From positions 3,720,001-3,784,000 of the forward strand of contig NZ_CP063373.1 in the NCBI RefSeq assembly GCF_015160855.1: DNA of 64,000 bases. Reading direction: 5' to 3'. The notes below the pieces were generated by a model, which was not told where the DNA came from, did not search any database, and saw only the letters and a program-made list of their open reading frames with translations. The position numbers were made by a program, and so were the translations under genes. This document shows positions 16,151 to 24,010 of this stretch, in pieces. The stretch's first letter is position 1. The number at the start of each line of letters is the position of its first letter. This DNA comes from Streptomyces ferrugineus (GTDB lineage: Bacteria > Actinomycetota > Actinomycetes > Streptomycetales > Streptomycetaceae).

Positions 16151-18013
16151 TCAGACCGTCGGAAGGCCGCCGCCCAGCCAGGCCGCCAGGCGCACCGGGT
16201 CACCCGGCCGCCCGGTGTCCGCCACGAGGACCCGCTGCACCGCCCGGGCCCGTTCGGGATGCCGGGTCAGCAACCGGGCCGCATCCGGCTCGACCCCCTC
16301 GGCGGTCAGCGCGCCGCCGAGACCCGCCCACGCGGCGGCATCGTCAGGGGCCGCCGCCAGACGTGCGACGTAGGACCGCCTGGCGGCACCCGGCTCGCCG
16401 GCCGCGAGCAGCGCGTCGCCCTCGAGGGCCCCCTTGACGTGCGCCACCGCTCCGGCCGGATCGGCGCCCAGCAGTCCCCCGCACGCGGCGGTTCCCTCGA
16501 GCCGGTGCCGGACCAGCGTCGCCAGGCTGTCCAGCCGGTTCGCGGACCGGTCAGGCGCCAGTCGGGTGCCGGTGTCCGAGGACTCCGGTGGGCCGTCGGC
16601 CGCCTCGGTCCAGCGCCGTGCGGCCGACTCCGCCCACTCCCGGGCCGGGCGCAGATGGTACGCCCGCCAGCGGGCCCGGTGATTGTCCGCGCACATGTGG
16701 GCCAGCAGCCCGGGTACATCGGGCACCGGGTCGTCCAGCCACGCCGCGCACCGACCCCGCAGGATGCCGAGGAACCGGTGGCCCAGCGGGGTCAGCCGCC
16801 GGTGGTCGCGCACCGAGTCGAGCACCGACCACAGCTGTGAGCGCCACAGCGCGAACTCGAAATGCCCGAGCTCCGACGCCCCGCCGACCGCCGAGTGGCG
16901 ATGAGTGCGCCAGAAGCGGGTGACGCCCGTGAACGCGTAGATGCCCTGGAGCAGTCCGCCCAGCGGCCGGGGATCGTCACGCCAGGGCGCGTACAGACGT
17001 TCGTCGCTCTGGGGTGCGTCCATCCGGTACAGGGGCGTCAGATGGAGCAGACCGCTCAGCTTCGAGTGCTGGAACTCGTGCACCATCGTGGCGGCCAACT
17101 GCACCGCGTCGTCCGGTTCGGAGACCAGTACGCCGCCGAAGGCGTCCCCGGTGGAGGCGCTGCGCGGCCGGAACCGCTCGCCGGCTCCGACGGGACTGAA
17201 GGACATCAGCCCGCGGCGCATCGCTGTCGCGGTCTGCGGTTCGTCCCGCAGCAGCAGCGTCCAGGTGCGTTCCAGGAGTTCCTGCCAGCGCTCGGCCCGG
17301 TCGTCGGGCAGCCGCTCCGGCACGGTCGGCCTGGGGTAGGTCCGGTACGGGTCCAGGTCGTCCAGGGCCAGGGCGAGCTCGCTGTCCCCGTGCCCGGCCC
17401 GCAGCCAGCGCAGCGGGTGCCAGCCCGGCCTGCCGCGATCGGGGTGCGGGGCCACCCGGACGCGGCCGTTCGGCGTCGTGATCCAGGTCTCGCCCGCCGC
17501 CGACCGCACCCACACCGTCGTCCACGGGTCGTCGGCGGTTACCTCGGCAGCTCCCAGTGTGGGCAGCAGCGCGTACCCGTACCGCACCGGCACGGTGATC
17601 GTGAAGTCCAGGCCCGCCCGGACCCCGGCCGCGGCGGCCAGGGCCGACAGATGACCGAGGACGACCCACAGCGGTGTCGCCTCGTCCTCGGTGCCGCGCA
17701 GTCGGCGCAGGGCGGACGACAGCCACATCCCGGTCTGCGGGTACAACAGGACCGCGTCCACCGCGGCGGGCTTGGCGCGCTGGGCGCGGGCCAGGAGTTC
17801 CCACGCCTCGCTCAGCGAGAGCGAGCCGTCGGACGGCCCCGGCATCCCGCCCGACGTCATCTCGTCCAGCATGCGCAGCAGCAGGAGCCTGCGGCTCCGT
17901 TCCGCGGACACCAGGAGGTCGACGACATCGTGGTCGCCGTCTCCTTCGGCGAGGGCGACGAGGCTCTCCGCCGGAACCCGGTGGCGCGGCAGAACGGGAC
18001 TGCTACCCGGCAT
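16151..18013 (-). CDS. HExxH-type putative peptide beta-hydroxylase
   Basis: 620 residues from ATG 18013 with AAGGGACA upstream. The centre carries LAATMVHEFQHSKLSGLLHL, with HEFQH at residues 312-316, in the setting seen in HExxH putative peptide-modification proteins, now called alpha-ketoglutarate HExxH-type peptide beta-hydroxylases. Those enzymes use Fe(II) and alpha-ketoglutarate to hydroxylate side chains of ribosomal peptides rather than act as zinc proteases. The gene starts 29 nt after the stop of the 59-residue peptide gene, so the two almost certainly share a transcript and the peptide is the likely substrate. The C-terminal 150 residues are Ala/Arg-rich with a possible TPR-like segment (GEPGAARRSYVARLAAAPDD). 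Family assignment is firm; the hydroxylation of this peptide is inferred. Confidence 0.82.
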   Translation of the reverse strand: MPGSSPVLPRHRVPAESLVALAEGDGDHDVVDLLVSAERSRRLLLLRMLDEMTSGGMPGPSDGSLSLSEAWELLARAQRAKPAAVDAVLLYPQTGMWLSSALRRLRGTEDEATPLWVVLGHLSALAAAAGVRAGLDFTITVPVRYGYALLPTLGAAEVTADDPWTTVWVRSAAGETWITTPNGRVRVAPHPDRGRPGWHPLRWLRAGHGDSELALALDDLDPYRTYPRPTVPERLPDDRAERWQELLERTWTLLLRDEPQTATAMRRGLMSFSPVGAGERFRPRSASTGDAFGGVLVSEPDDAVQLAATMVHEFQHSKLSGLLHLTPLYRMDAPQSDERLYAPWRDDPRPLGGLLQGIYAFTGVTRFWRTHRHSAVGGASELGHFEFALWRSQLWSVLDSVRDHRRLTPLGHRFLGILRGRCAAWLDDPVPDVPGLLAHMCADNHRARWRAYHLRPAREWAESAARRWTEAADGPPESSDTGTRLAPDRSANRLDSLATLVRHRLEGTAACGGLLGADPAGAVAHVKGALEGDALLAAGEPGAARRSYVARLAAAPDDAAAWAGLGGALTAEGVEPDAARLLTRHPERARAVQRVLVADTGRPGDPVRLAAWLGGGLPTV

Positions 18014-18042
18014 CGGCGGTGTCCCTTGCTGTGATCGGAAGG

Positions 18043-18222
18043 TCAGTCGTCGTACGAGGGGTTGAAGTCGCCGCCGGCACTCGCCTGCGGGTTGTCGATC
18101 TTGAGAAGGATGCTGGGCAATGAAGGAGCGACAACCGAGTCGTCGAGGCTGCGCAGCATCTCAATTGATACCCCCGTGAGATCGACCAGATCGGACTCGA
18201 CGGCGGCCATCGGCTGATCCAT
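18043..18222 (-). CDS. FxsA-like precursor peptide, 59 residues
   Basis: A short frame just under 60 codons, from ATG 18222 (AAGGGG about ten bases upstream) to TGA 18043. The leader MDQPMAAVESDLVDLTGVS then MLRSLDDSVVAPSL matches the conserved leader style of FxSxx-COOH precursors (Asp-Leu, Val, LxxLDDSVLxxxL). The C-terminus is GGDFNPSYDD, so the terminal Phe-x-Ser-x-x motif that names the family is absent; the Phe and Ser are seven and four residues from the end and the peptide ends Asp-Asp. It lies between the trypsin-EAD2 gene (62 bp upstream) and the HExxH gene (29 bp downstream). It is probably a ribosomally made peptide modified by the HExxH enzyme. No product of this gene is known to me. 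Confidence 0.8.
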   Translation of the reverse strand: MDQPMAAVESDLVDLTGVSIEMLRSLDDSVVAPSLPSILLKIDNPQASAGGDFNPSYDD

Positions 18223-18284
18223 GACGGCCAGGCCCCTTCTTCGAAGTGCTAGCTTTTCACGACTCCCACATCATGGCCCATCTG

Positions 18285-19391
18285 TCAGCCGTCGGCCCCA
18301 GTGGGGGTGGACGACACGGCCGCAGGTCCGCCGCCGTCCGGTCCCTGACGCCGCGCCAGCTCGGCGGCTTCCCGGTCCAGCCGTGCCCTGGCGGCGGTGT
18401 CCCCCTCCAGCAGCCGTATGGAGTCGAGCAGTTCGTCCAGCGTGCCGGGGTAGCGCAGGCAGGTGCGCACGATGCCGAAGACGTCCACGCGGAGGGTGGC
18501 GTCGCGGGGGCTGTTCGCCGCGATCGCCGGGTTGACGTTCTGCAGCACGAGATCGAGGCGTGTCCTGTCCCGGACGACGGGCAAGGCGGTGAGCGCTGTC
18601 ACCAGACCGTCCAGCTCGCGCAGCGAGACGGTGTCGGGCAGGCCCCCGAGACGCACGGCGTCGGACGGCGGCGGGGCCTGGTGCCCTATCAGGCCGTCCC
18701 GTCCGGTGGGGAACCCGGCGGTACGCGCCAGCAGGTCCAGCTCCTCGTCCGCCAGGAGTTCGAACCACCGATCCACGCGGGCCACGGCGAGGCGTCCCGG
18801 CCCGTCCGGGCGATGGTGTGCCCGCACGAGACCGATGAGCGCCCCGGTGTGCCAGACCGCCGCACCGGACATGCCCTCCCACGGTGAGCGAGCGGGGTCC
18901 GGATCGGGATCCGGCGCCGCCACGACGAACTCGAGCGTGCCCTCCCTGCGGTTGGACAGGACGGCGATGGTTCCCGTGGCGTGGCACGAGTCGCGGTACC
19001 GGTCGTGCGAGCCGTCCCGGAGCTTGAAGCGCGGGAAGCCCATGGCGGTGCAGCGCAGCACCACGTCGTCGTCGGGCACCGGACCGTACCGGGGCGGCGC
19101 GATGGGCGCGTGGCGCGTCGGGCCGGCGACCTCCAGAAGAGCCACATCCGCGGACTCGGCGAACAGCCGGATGCGTGCGGGGGCGGACCACTGGGCCGGC
19201 AGGTCGGCGTTGAACCGCACGGTGACGGTGGCGGCCGGGGCCGGGGAGACGGCGTGCGCGGCGGTGAGGACCCAGCGGTCGCCCACCAGATACCCGGACC
19301 CGCGGCGGCCGGGTCCGCCTCCGTCCGGGGCGACGATGATCTCGGCGACCCGGCCGGGGTCGAGGCCCGGTGCCCGGGGTGGTGTGACCAC
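18285..19391 (-). CDS. trypsin-like protease with EAD2 domain
   Basis: 368 residues from GTG 19391 (GGAG upstream); the open frame extends further 5' but reads as non-coding. The N-terminal part is a chymotrypsin-fold serine protease with a complete triad: His46 in LTAAHAV, Asp82 in SADVALLEV and Ser175 in WEGMSGAAVW. No signal peptide is seen, so it acts in the cytosol. Residues about 265-340 (LDGLVTALTALPVVRDRTRL, ADVFGIVRTCL-like pattern, GTLDELLDSIRLLEGD) are effector-associated domain 2, an adaptor also found in the VMAP protein at 10.6 kb, so the two may be linked by EAD2-EAD2 contact. It heads the operon of precursor peptide and HExxH enzyme and is divergent from the Trypco2 gene. Confidence 0.85.
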   Translation of the reverse strand: MVTPPRAPGLDPGRVAEIIVAPDGGGPGRRGSGYLVGDRWVLTAAHAVSPAPAATVTVRFNADLPAQWSAPARIRLFAESADVALLEVAGPTRHAPIAPPRYGPVPDDDVVLRCTAMGFPRFKLRDGSHDRYRDSCHATGTIAVLSNRREGTLEFVVAAPDPDPDPARSPWEGMSGAAVWHTGALIGLVRAHHRPDGPGRLAVARVDRWFELLADEELDLLARTAGFPTGRDGLIGHQAPPPSDAVRLGGLPDTVSLRELDGLVTALTALPVVRDRTRLDLVLQNVNPAIAANSPRDATLRVDVFGIVRTCLRYPGTLDELLDSIRLLEGDTAARARLDREAAELARRQGPDGGGPAAVSSTPTGADG

Positions 19392-19544
19392 GGCGTCAAC
19401 GCTCCGGCACGGGCAACCGTGCGACGGTGCAGGCGAGTTCGCGCATCCTCCATGCATACCCGGGTCGGCTGGGAGCCAGTCGGCGGACGCGCGGCCCCGG
19501 TAGCATCGGGAGCGGGCGGGAGCGGGCGGGAGAGGGGGAGCAGG

Positions 19545-19850
19545 GTGGAACTCACCGAGATGATCAGGGAGTTGCGGGCCGAGCTGATCGCCGCGATGAC
19601 CGACGACACGAGGCAGCCGTTGCGCTTCGAACTGGGTCCTGTGGAGGTGGAGGCGACGGTGGCCGTGTCCCGCGAGGCGGGCGCCGGCGGGAAGGTGCGG
19701 TTCTGGGTCGTCGAAGGCGGCGCGGACGCCAAGTACGCGCAGTCGACCACCCATCGCATCACGCTCACCCTCCACCCCAAGGCCGTCGCCGCCGACGGGA
19801 CCACCCGGACCGCGATGGTCTCCGGTGACGAGGTGGCCGGGGAGCGGTGA
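19545..19850 (+). CDS. Trypco2 (trypsin-co-occurring domain 2) protein
   Basis: 101 residues from GTG 19545, with GAGGGGGAG at ribosome-site distance. The sequence VELTEMIRELRAELIAAM, then GPVEVEATVAVSREAGAGGKVRFWVV and STTHRITLTLHPK is the small helix-plus-beta module called trypsin-co-occurring domain 2. Such proteins are nearly always encoded beside trypsin-EAD proteins, as here (divergent, about 150 bp apart). It probably binds or is cleaved by the protease; that is inference. The upstream bases hold three copies of GGGAGCGGGC-like repeats. Its stop is 6 bp from the convergent DedA gene. Confidence 0.85.
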   Translation: MELTEMIRELRAELIAAMTDDTRQPLRFELGPVEVEATVAVSREAGAGGKVRFWVVEGGADAKYAQSTTHRITLTLHPKAVAADGTTRTAMVSGDEVAGER

Positions 19851-19856
19851 GGGACG

Positions 19857-20489
19857 TCAGCGGTCGCGCCTGTCCCGGCGGGCCTCCGTCAGCACGGGGA
19901 TCAGCGGCAGCAGGGAGAGCACGACGATGAGGGCGACCAGCGGCAGCAGGAACGCGTCGGCGTCGGGGACGGTGGCCCCGAGGGCGTATCCGGCCATGAC
20001 CAGGCTCTGCGACCAGAGCAGTCCGCCCACGATCTGCCAGACGGTGAAGGTGCGTGTGGGCACGCCCAGGGCTCCGGCCGCCGGGTGCAGGACGGTCCGC
20101 ACCATCGGGATGAAACGGCCGATCACCAGGGCTTTCCCGTAGCCGTAGCGGGCCAGGAGCTTCTCGGCGCGTGCCGCTGTCTCGCGCACGCGCCGTCTCG
20201 AGGTGCGGGCCAGCAGGGCCCGGCCGCCGTGCCGACCGAGCAGGAAGCCCACCTGGCCCCCGGCCACGGCGCCGACGGCCGCGCACAGCAGCACCTGCCA
20301 CAGCACCAGCCGGGGTGCCTGGCCGGCGGTGGCGGCGCACAGCACGCCCGCCGGGAAGAGCAGGGTGTCGCCGGGCAGGAAGAAGCCGAAGACGAGCAGG
20401 CCCGACTCCGCGAAGATCACCGCGAGGACCCCGAGGGCGCCGAAGGTCGCCAGCACCGCGTCGCTGTCCATCGGGTTGACGGCGATCAC
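19857..20489 (-). CDS. DedA family membrane protein
   Basis: 210 residues from GTG 20489, chosen because GGGAGGTGAGG precedes it; the long open frame upstream is a shadow of the permease gene. The DedA/SNARE-associated fold is shown by ESGLLVFGFFLPGDTLLFPAG, the re-entrant loop GRFIPMVRTVLHPAAGALGV and several hydrophobic helices. Relatives are undecaprenyl-phosphate or phospholipid flippases of the cytoplasmic membrane. It is not clearly linked to the sugar transporter upstream (about 100 bp gap). Confidence 0.9.
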   Translation of the reverse strand: MIAVNPMDSDAVLATFGALGVLAVIFAESGLLVFGFFLPGDTLLFPAGVLCAATAGQAPRLVLWQVLLCAAVGAVAGGQVGFLLGRHGGRALLARTSRRRVRETAARAEKLLARYGYGKALVIGRFIPMVRTVLHPAAGALGVPTRTFTVWQIVGGLLWSQSLVMAGYALGATVPDADAFLLPLVALIVVLSLLPLIPVLTEARRDRRDR

Positions 20490-20587
20490 TGCCCTCACCT
20501 CCCGACCGTCCTCGTCGGTCGCGCTCCCTCCAGCATCCCGTGGCCGCGGCGCGGGCGCCGCACGGCCGCCGCAGCCCCGCGAGACGG

Positions 20588-21841
20588 TCAAGCCCGCCCA
20601 TGCGCCTCCTGGGAGCGTCGCGACAGCGCGTCGATCACCACGGCGGCGAACAGCACCCCGCCCGTGATCATGAACTGGACGGCCGCGGGCGTGTCCGTGA
20701 TCGCCATGCCCGAGGAGATCGACTGGATCACGAGCATGCCGAGCACCGCCGACCAGGTCGAACCGCGCCCGCCGAACAGGCTGGTGCCGCCGATGACGGC
20801 CGCCGCGATGGCGTTGAGCAGCAGCACGCCCGAGCCCGAGCTCTGGCTCACGGAGGTGATCCGCGAGGCCAGGAACAGACCGCCGATCGCGGCCATGGTG
20901 CCCGAGACGGCCAGCACCGCGGTCTGCACCCGGGTGACGCGGAGGCTGGCGCGACGGGCCGCCTCGACCCCGCCGCCGAGGGCGTAGACCTGCCGCCCGT
21001 AGTGCGTGCGGCGCAGCAGGATGTCGAGGCCGGCCACCACCACGAGGAAGATCAGAAGGGCGAGCGGCAGCCCCTGGAACCGGTTGAGCAGATAGGCGAC
21101 GGTGAACGCGACCACCGCGAGCGCTCCCGCGCGCAGCCCGATGACCTGCAGAGAGCGGTGCGGCATCCCGGCGGCGAGCCGGCGCCGCCGGTCCAGGTAG
21201 GACACCAGGAAGACGAGACCGGCGGCGAGCGCGGCAAGGCCGTAGGCGACGGCGTCGTCGGTGAAGTAGTAGCTGGTCAGCTTGGCGACGAGGCCGTTCT
21301 CGTCGATGTTGATGGTGCCGCTGGTGCCCAGGATGTAGAGCATGAGCCCGTTCCAGGTGAGCAGCCCCGCGAGGGTGACGACGAACGCCGGCACCCGGGT
21401 TCTGGCGAAGGAATAGCCCTGCACGGTGCCCGCCGCCATGCCGGCGAGTACGGCGATGATGAGGGCGAGCCACTCCGGCACGCCGTTGTTGACGTTCAGC
21501 ACGGCGAAGATCGCCGCCGCGAGCCCGCTGATCGAGCCGACCGACAGATCGAGCTCGCCGAGCAGCAGCACGAAGACGATGCCGACCGCGATCAGGCCGG
21601 TGCCCACGATGTCCACGCTGAGGTTGGACAGATTGCGGGGCGAGAGGAAGTTCTCGTTGAGGGACTGGAAGGTGATCCAGACGACGGCGAGGACGAGGAC
21701 CACGGGCAGCGACCCCACTTCACCGGCCCGCAGCTTGCGCCGCGCGTAGGCGACCCCGTTCTCCACGGCCCGGCCGACGGCCTGCGCGCGGGGTGTCCCG
21801 CGGGCGTCGGGGGGCTGGGGCGGCGGGGTGCTGTCCGCCAT
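20588..21841 (-). CDS. sugar ABC transporter permease (XylH-like)
   Basis: 417 residues from ATG 21841 (AAAGGGA upstream). About ten hydrophobic segments follow a polar N-terminal tail. VFVLLLGELDLSVGSISGLAA and NAIAAAVIGGTSLFGGRGS are the signatures of the ribose/xylose-type permease family (BPD_transp_2). The length and the insertion in the middle are closest to XylH-type permeases. It is last in a three-gene minus-strand operon after the ATPase (14-bp gap) and the binding lipoprotein, and would form the membrane channel of that importer. Confidence 0.9.
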   Translation of the reverse strand: MADSTPPPQPPDARGTPRAQAVGRAVENGVAYARRKLRAGEVGSLPVVLVLAVVWITFQSLNENFLSPRNLSNLSVDIVGTGLIAVGIVFVLLLGELDLSVGSISGLAAAIFAVLNVNNGVPEWLALIIAVLAGMAAGTVQGYSFARTRVPAFVVTLAGLLTWNGLMLYILGTSGTINIDENGLVAKLTSYYFTDDAVAYGLAALAAGLVFLVSYLDRRRRLAAGMPHRSLQVIGLRAGALAVVAFTVAYLLNRFQGLPLALLIFLVVVAGLDILLRRTHYGRQVYALGGGVEAARRASLRVTRVQTAVLAVSGTMAAIGGLFLASRITSVSQSSGSGVLLLNAIAAAVIGGTSLFGGRGSTWSAVLGMLVIQSISSGMAITDTPAAVQFMITGGVLFAAVVIDALSRRSQEAHGRA

Positions 21842-21855
21842 GTCGCGCGTCCCTT

Positions 21856-22629
21856 TCACCACGCCGCCTCCTGATGGGTCGGTCGGCGCGGCGCGTTCTC
21901 CGTCGCCCCGGTGATGGAGGAGATGATCTGTTCCTGCGAGGCGGTGTTCACGTCGAAGAAGCCGTTGTTGCGACCGAGCCGCAGTACGACGGCGCGGTCC
22001 GCCAGGGCCTTGACGTCGCCCATGTTGTGGCTGATCAGCAGCACGCCGAGGCCGCGGTCCCGCAGCTCGTCGATCAGGTCCAGGACCTCGGTGGTCTGCC
22101 GCAGCCCCAGTGCCGCGGTCGGTTCGTCGAGCAGCAGCAGCCGCGGGTCGCCGAGGAGCGAGCGGGCGATGGCGACCGTCTGCCGCTGACCGCTGGACAG
22201 TGACACGACGGGGGCGCGCAGCTCGGGGACGCCCCGGGTCAGCCGCTCCAGCAGGTGCAGGGTGCGGCGCTCCATCTCCATCTCGTCGAGGAAGCCGAAC
22301 CTGCGGATCTCGCGGCCGAGGAACAGGTTGCCGACGACGTCGAGGTTCCCGCACAGCGCGAGGTCCTGGTAGACGGTGGCGATGCCGAGGTCCCGGGCGT
22401 CGTTGGCGCGCCTGATGTGGACGGGACGGCCCTCCCACCGGATGTCGCCCTTGTCCGCGGGGGCGACGCCGGAGATCACCTTGACCAGGGTGGACTTGCC
22501 GGCGCCGTTGTCGCCGAGCAGCGCCACCACCTGGCCGGCCCGGATCTCCAGCTCGATGTCGATGAGCACCTCGACGGCGCCGTAGCGCTTGCACACGCCG
22601 TTCAGGGCCAACAAGGGGGCGGCAGACAT
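21856..22629 (-). CDS. sugar ABC transporter ATP-binding protein
   Basis: 257 residues from ATG 22629, with AAGGAG upstream. A single nucleotide-binding domain: Walker A LLGDNGAGKSTLVKVISG, Q-loop TVYQDLALCGNL, signature LSSGQRQTVAIARSL, Walker B RLLLLDEPTAAL and switch LLISHNMGD. Xylose/ribose importers often have a two-domain ATPase; this one has one domain, as in the fructose or single-domain XylG type, and presumably acts as a dimer. The middle gene of the importer operon. Confidence 0.92.
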   Translation of the reverse strand: MSAAPLLALNGVCKRYGAVEVLIDIELEIRAGQVVALLGDNGAGKSTLVKVISGVAPADKGDIRWEGRPVHIRRANDARDLGIATVYQDLALCGNLDVVGNLFLGREIRRFGFLDEMEMERRTLHLLERLTRGVPELRAPVVSLSSGQRQTVAIARSLLGDPRLLLLDEPTAALGLRQTTEVLDLIDELRDRGLGVLLISHNMGDVKALADRAVVLRLGRNNGFFDVNTASQEQIISSITGATENAPRRPTHQEAAW

Positions 22630-22675
22630 GCGGAACCATCTCCTTCCCATGGCCCGGTCGGGGTCGAACCGGAGG

Positions 22676-23764
22676 TCAGGTCAGCCCGGCCTTGGCGCAG
22701 GCGGCCCCGAGACCGGGGGCGCAGATCTGCCGGACCGTGTACACGCCGTCCTTCACCAAGGTGTCCTCGATGTTGTCGACGGTCACGGACACCGGGGTGA
22801 GCACGACCGCCGGGACCGTCTTCCCGCCGCTCGTCCGCACCTGTTGTTCCGCCACCCGGTCGAGGCTCTCGCCGCGGGCCGCGGCCACGGCCATGGCGGC
22901 GCCGGCGGACGCCTCCGGTTCGAAGGGCTTGTAGACGGTCATGTACTGCTCGCCGACGACGATGCGCCGCACGGCGGTGAGCTCGGCGTCCTGTCCGGTG
23001 ACCGGGGGCAGCGGTGCCACCTTGTTCGCCTTGAGGGCGGTGATGCTGCCGGCGGCGAGGCCGTCGTTGGCGGCGTAGACCCCCTCGATGTTGCCGGCGC
23101 CGAGCGCGGAGATGGCACCGGCCATGTTCAGGTTGGCGGTCTCGGCCCGCCACTGGAGGGTGTCGTACTCCTTGCCGATCTTCACCTTCCCGGCCAGCAC
23201 CGACAGCGCGCCCTGCTTGAACAACACGGCGTTGCGGTCGCTGGGATCGCCGTTCATCATGACGATCTGGGCGCCGGGCACCTTGTCGCCCATGGCCCTC
23301 AGCAGGGCCCGGCCCTGGAGCCGGCCGACCTCCTGGCCGTCGAAGGAGACATGACCCGAGATCGGGCCCTCGGCGGGCCGGTCGTAGGCGATGACCGGGA
23401 CGTCGGCCGCCTCCGCCTTGCGGACCGAGGCGGCGAGCGATCTGGAGTCCACCGCCGCGAGGAGCATCGCGTCGACCCCCCTGGCGATCATCGAGCTCAC
23501 CTGCTGCTGTTGCAGCGCCACATCGCCCTTGGCGTTGCCGTACTTGACGGAGCACGTCGGGCACAGCTGCCGGATCTTCCGCTCCAGCAGCGGCCGGTCC
23601 TGGTTCTCCCAGCGGGCCGTGGTGGCGTCCGGCAGCAGCACGCCGATCTGCGGTCCGCTCTCCGTGCCGGTGGCGTTCCCGCCGTCCGACCCGCAGGCCG
23701 CGAGGCCGACGGCCGTGGAGACCGCGAGCACAGGGAGGGCCGCGTGCCGTACGGAGGCCTTCAT
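22676..23764 (-). CDS. sugar-binding lipoprotein of the ABC importer (XylF-like)
   Basis: 362 residues from ATG 23764, with GAGGGA upstream; ATG 23788 in the same frame is possible. The lipobox VGLAAC places the lipidated cysteine near residue 24. The periplasmic-binding-protein fold is shown by LPDATTARWENQDRPLLERK, VDAMLLAAVDSRSLA, VPVIAYDRPAEG and GVYAANDGLAAG, like D-xylose-binding proteins. First gene of the importer operon. It is clearly paralogous to the lipoprotein at 26.5 kb. Xylose as ligand is inferred from family and from the xylose genes elsewhere in the window. Confidence 0.9.
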   Translation of the reverse strand: MKASVRHAALPVLAVSTAVGLAACGSDGGNATGTESGPQIGVLLPDATTARWENQDRPLLERKIRQLCPTCSVKYGNAKGDVALQQQQVSSMIARGVDAMLLAAVDSRSLAASVRKAEAADVPVIAYDRPAEGPISGHVSFDGQEVGRLQGRALLRAMGDKVPGAQIVMMNGDPSDRNAVLFKQGALSVLAGKVKIGKEYDTLQWRAETANLNMAGAISALGAGNIEGVYAANDGLAAGSITALKANKVAPLPPVTGQDAELTAVRRIVVGEQYMTVYKPFEPEASAGAAMAVAAARGESLDRVAEQQVRTSGGKTVPAVVLTPVSVTVDNIEDTLVKDGVYTVRQICAPGLGAACAKAGLT

Positions 23765-23813
23765 ACGAGAGATCCCTCTGGCGAACATGGCGACACCTGG
23801 CTTCTCACATGCC

Positions 23814-23860
23814 GACCACTTGGTCAGTGTGACACCGGGGGCGGGGTTCTGCGAACGCAG
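23814..23860. promoter_or_regulatory. two palindromes upstream of the importer operon
   Basis: GACCACTTGGTC (23814-23825) and CTGCGAACGCAG (23849-23860) are each 5-bp inverted repeats with a 2-nt spacer. They lie 50-95 nt upstream of the binding-protein start in the divergent gap to the phosphatase gene, where repressor operators are expected. The regulator is unknown. Confidence 0.45.
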
Positions 23861-24010
23861 CCGACCCGCCGTACGGGACCGGCGACCGGGTGGATATGTC
23901 CGTCTCGTCCGTATATGCGATTCTGGTGTTCGGGCACCCGGAAGTGATGGGAGTGCGGTGCCCGAAACTCCTTCGGCACCTCCGGCATGGACGGGAGGAA
24001 GGTTGCGGAC

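Noticed and set aside
16151..18013. Reading HEFQH as a zinc metalloprotease
   Set aside because: No signal peptide or pro-domain, and the gene context beside an FxsA-like precursor and the family match favour a peptide hydroxylase. A protease role is not excluded.
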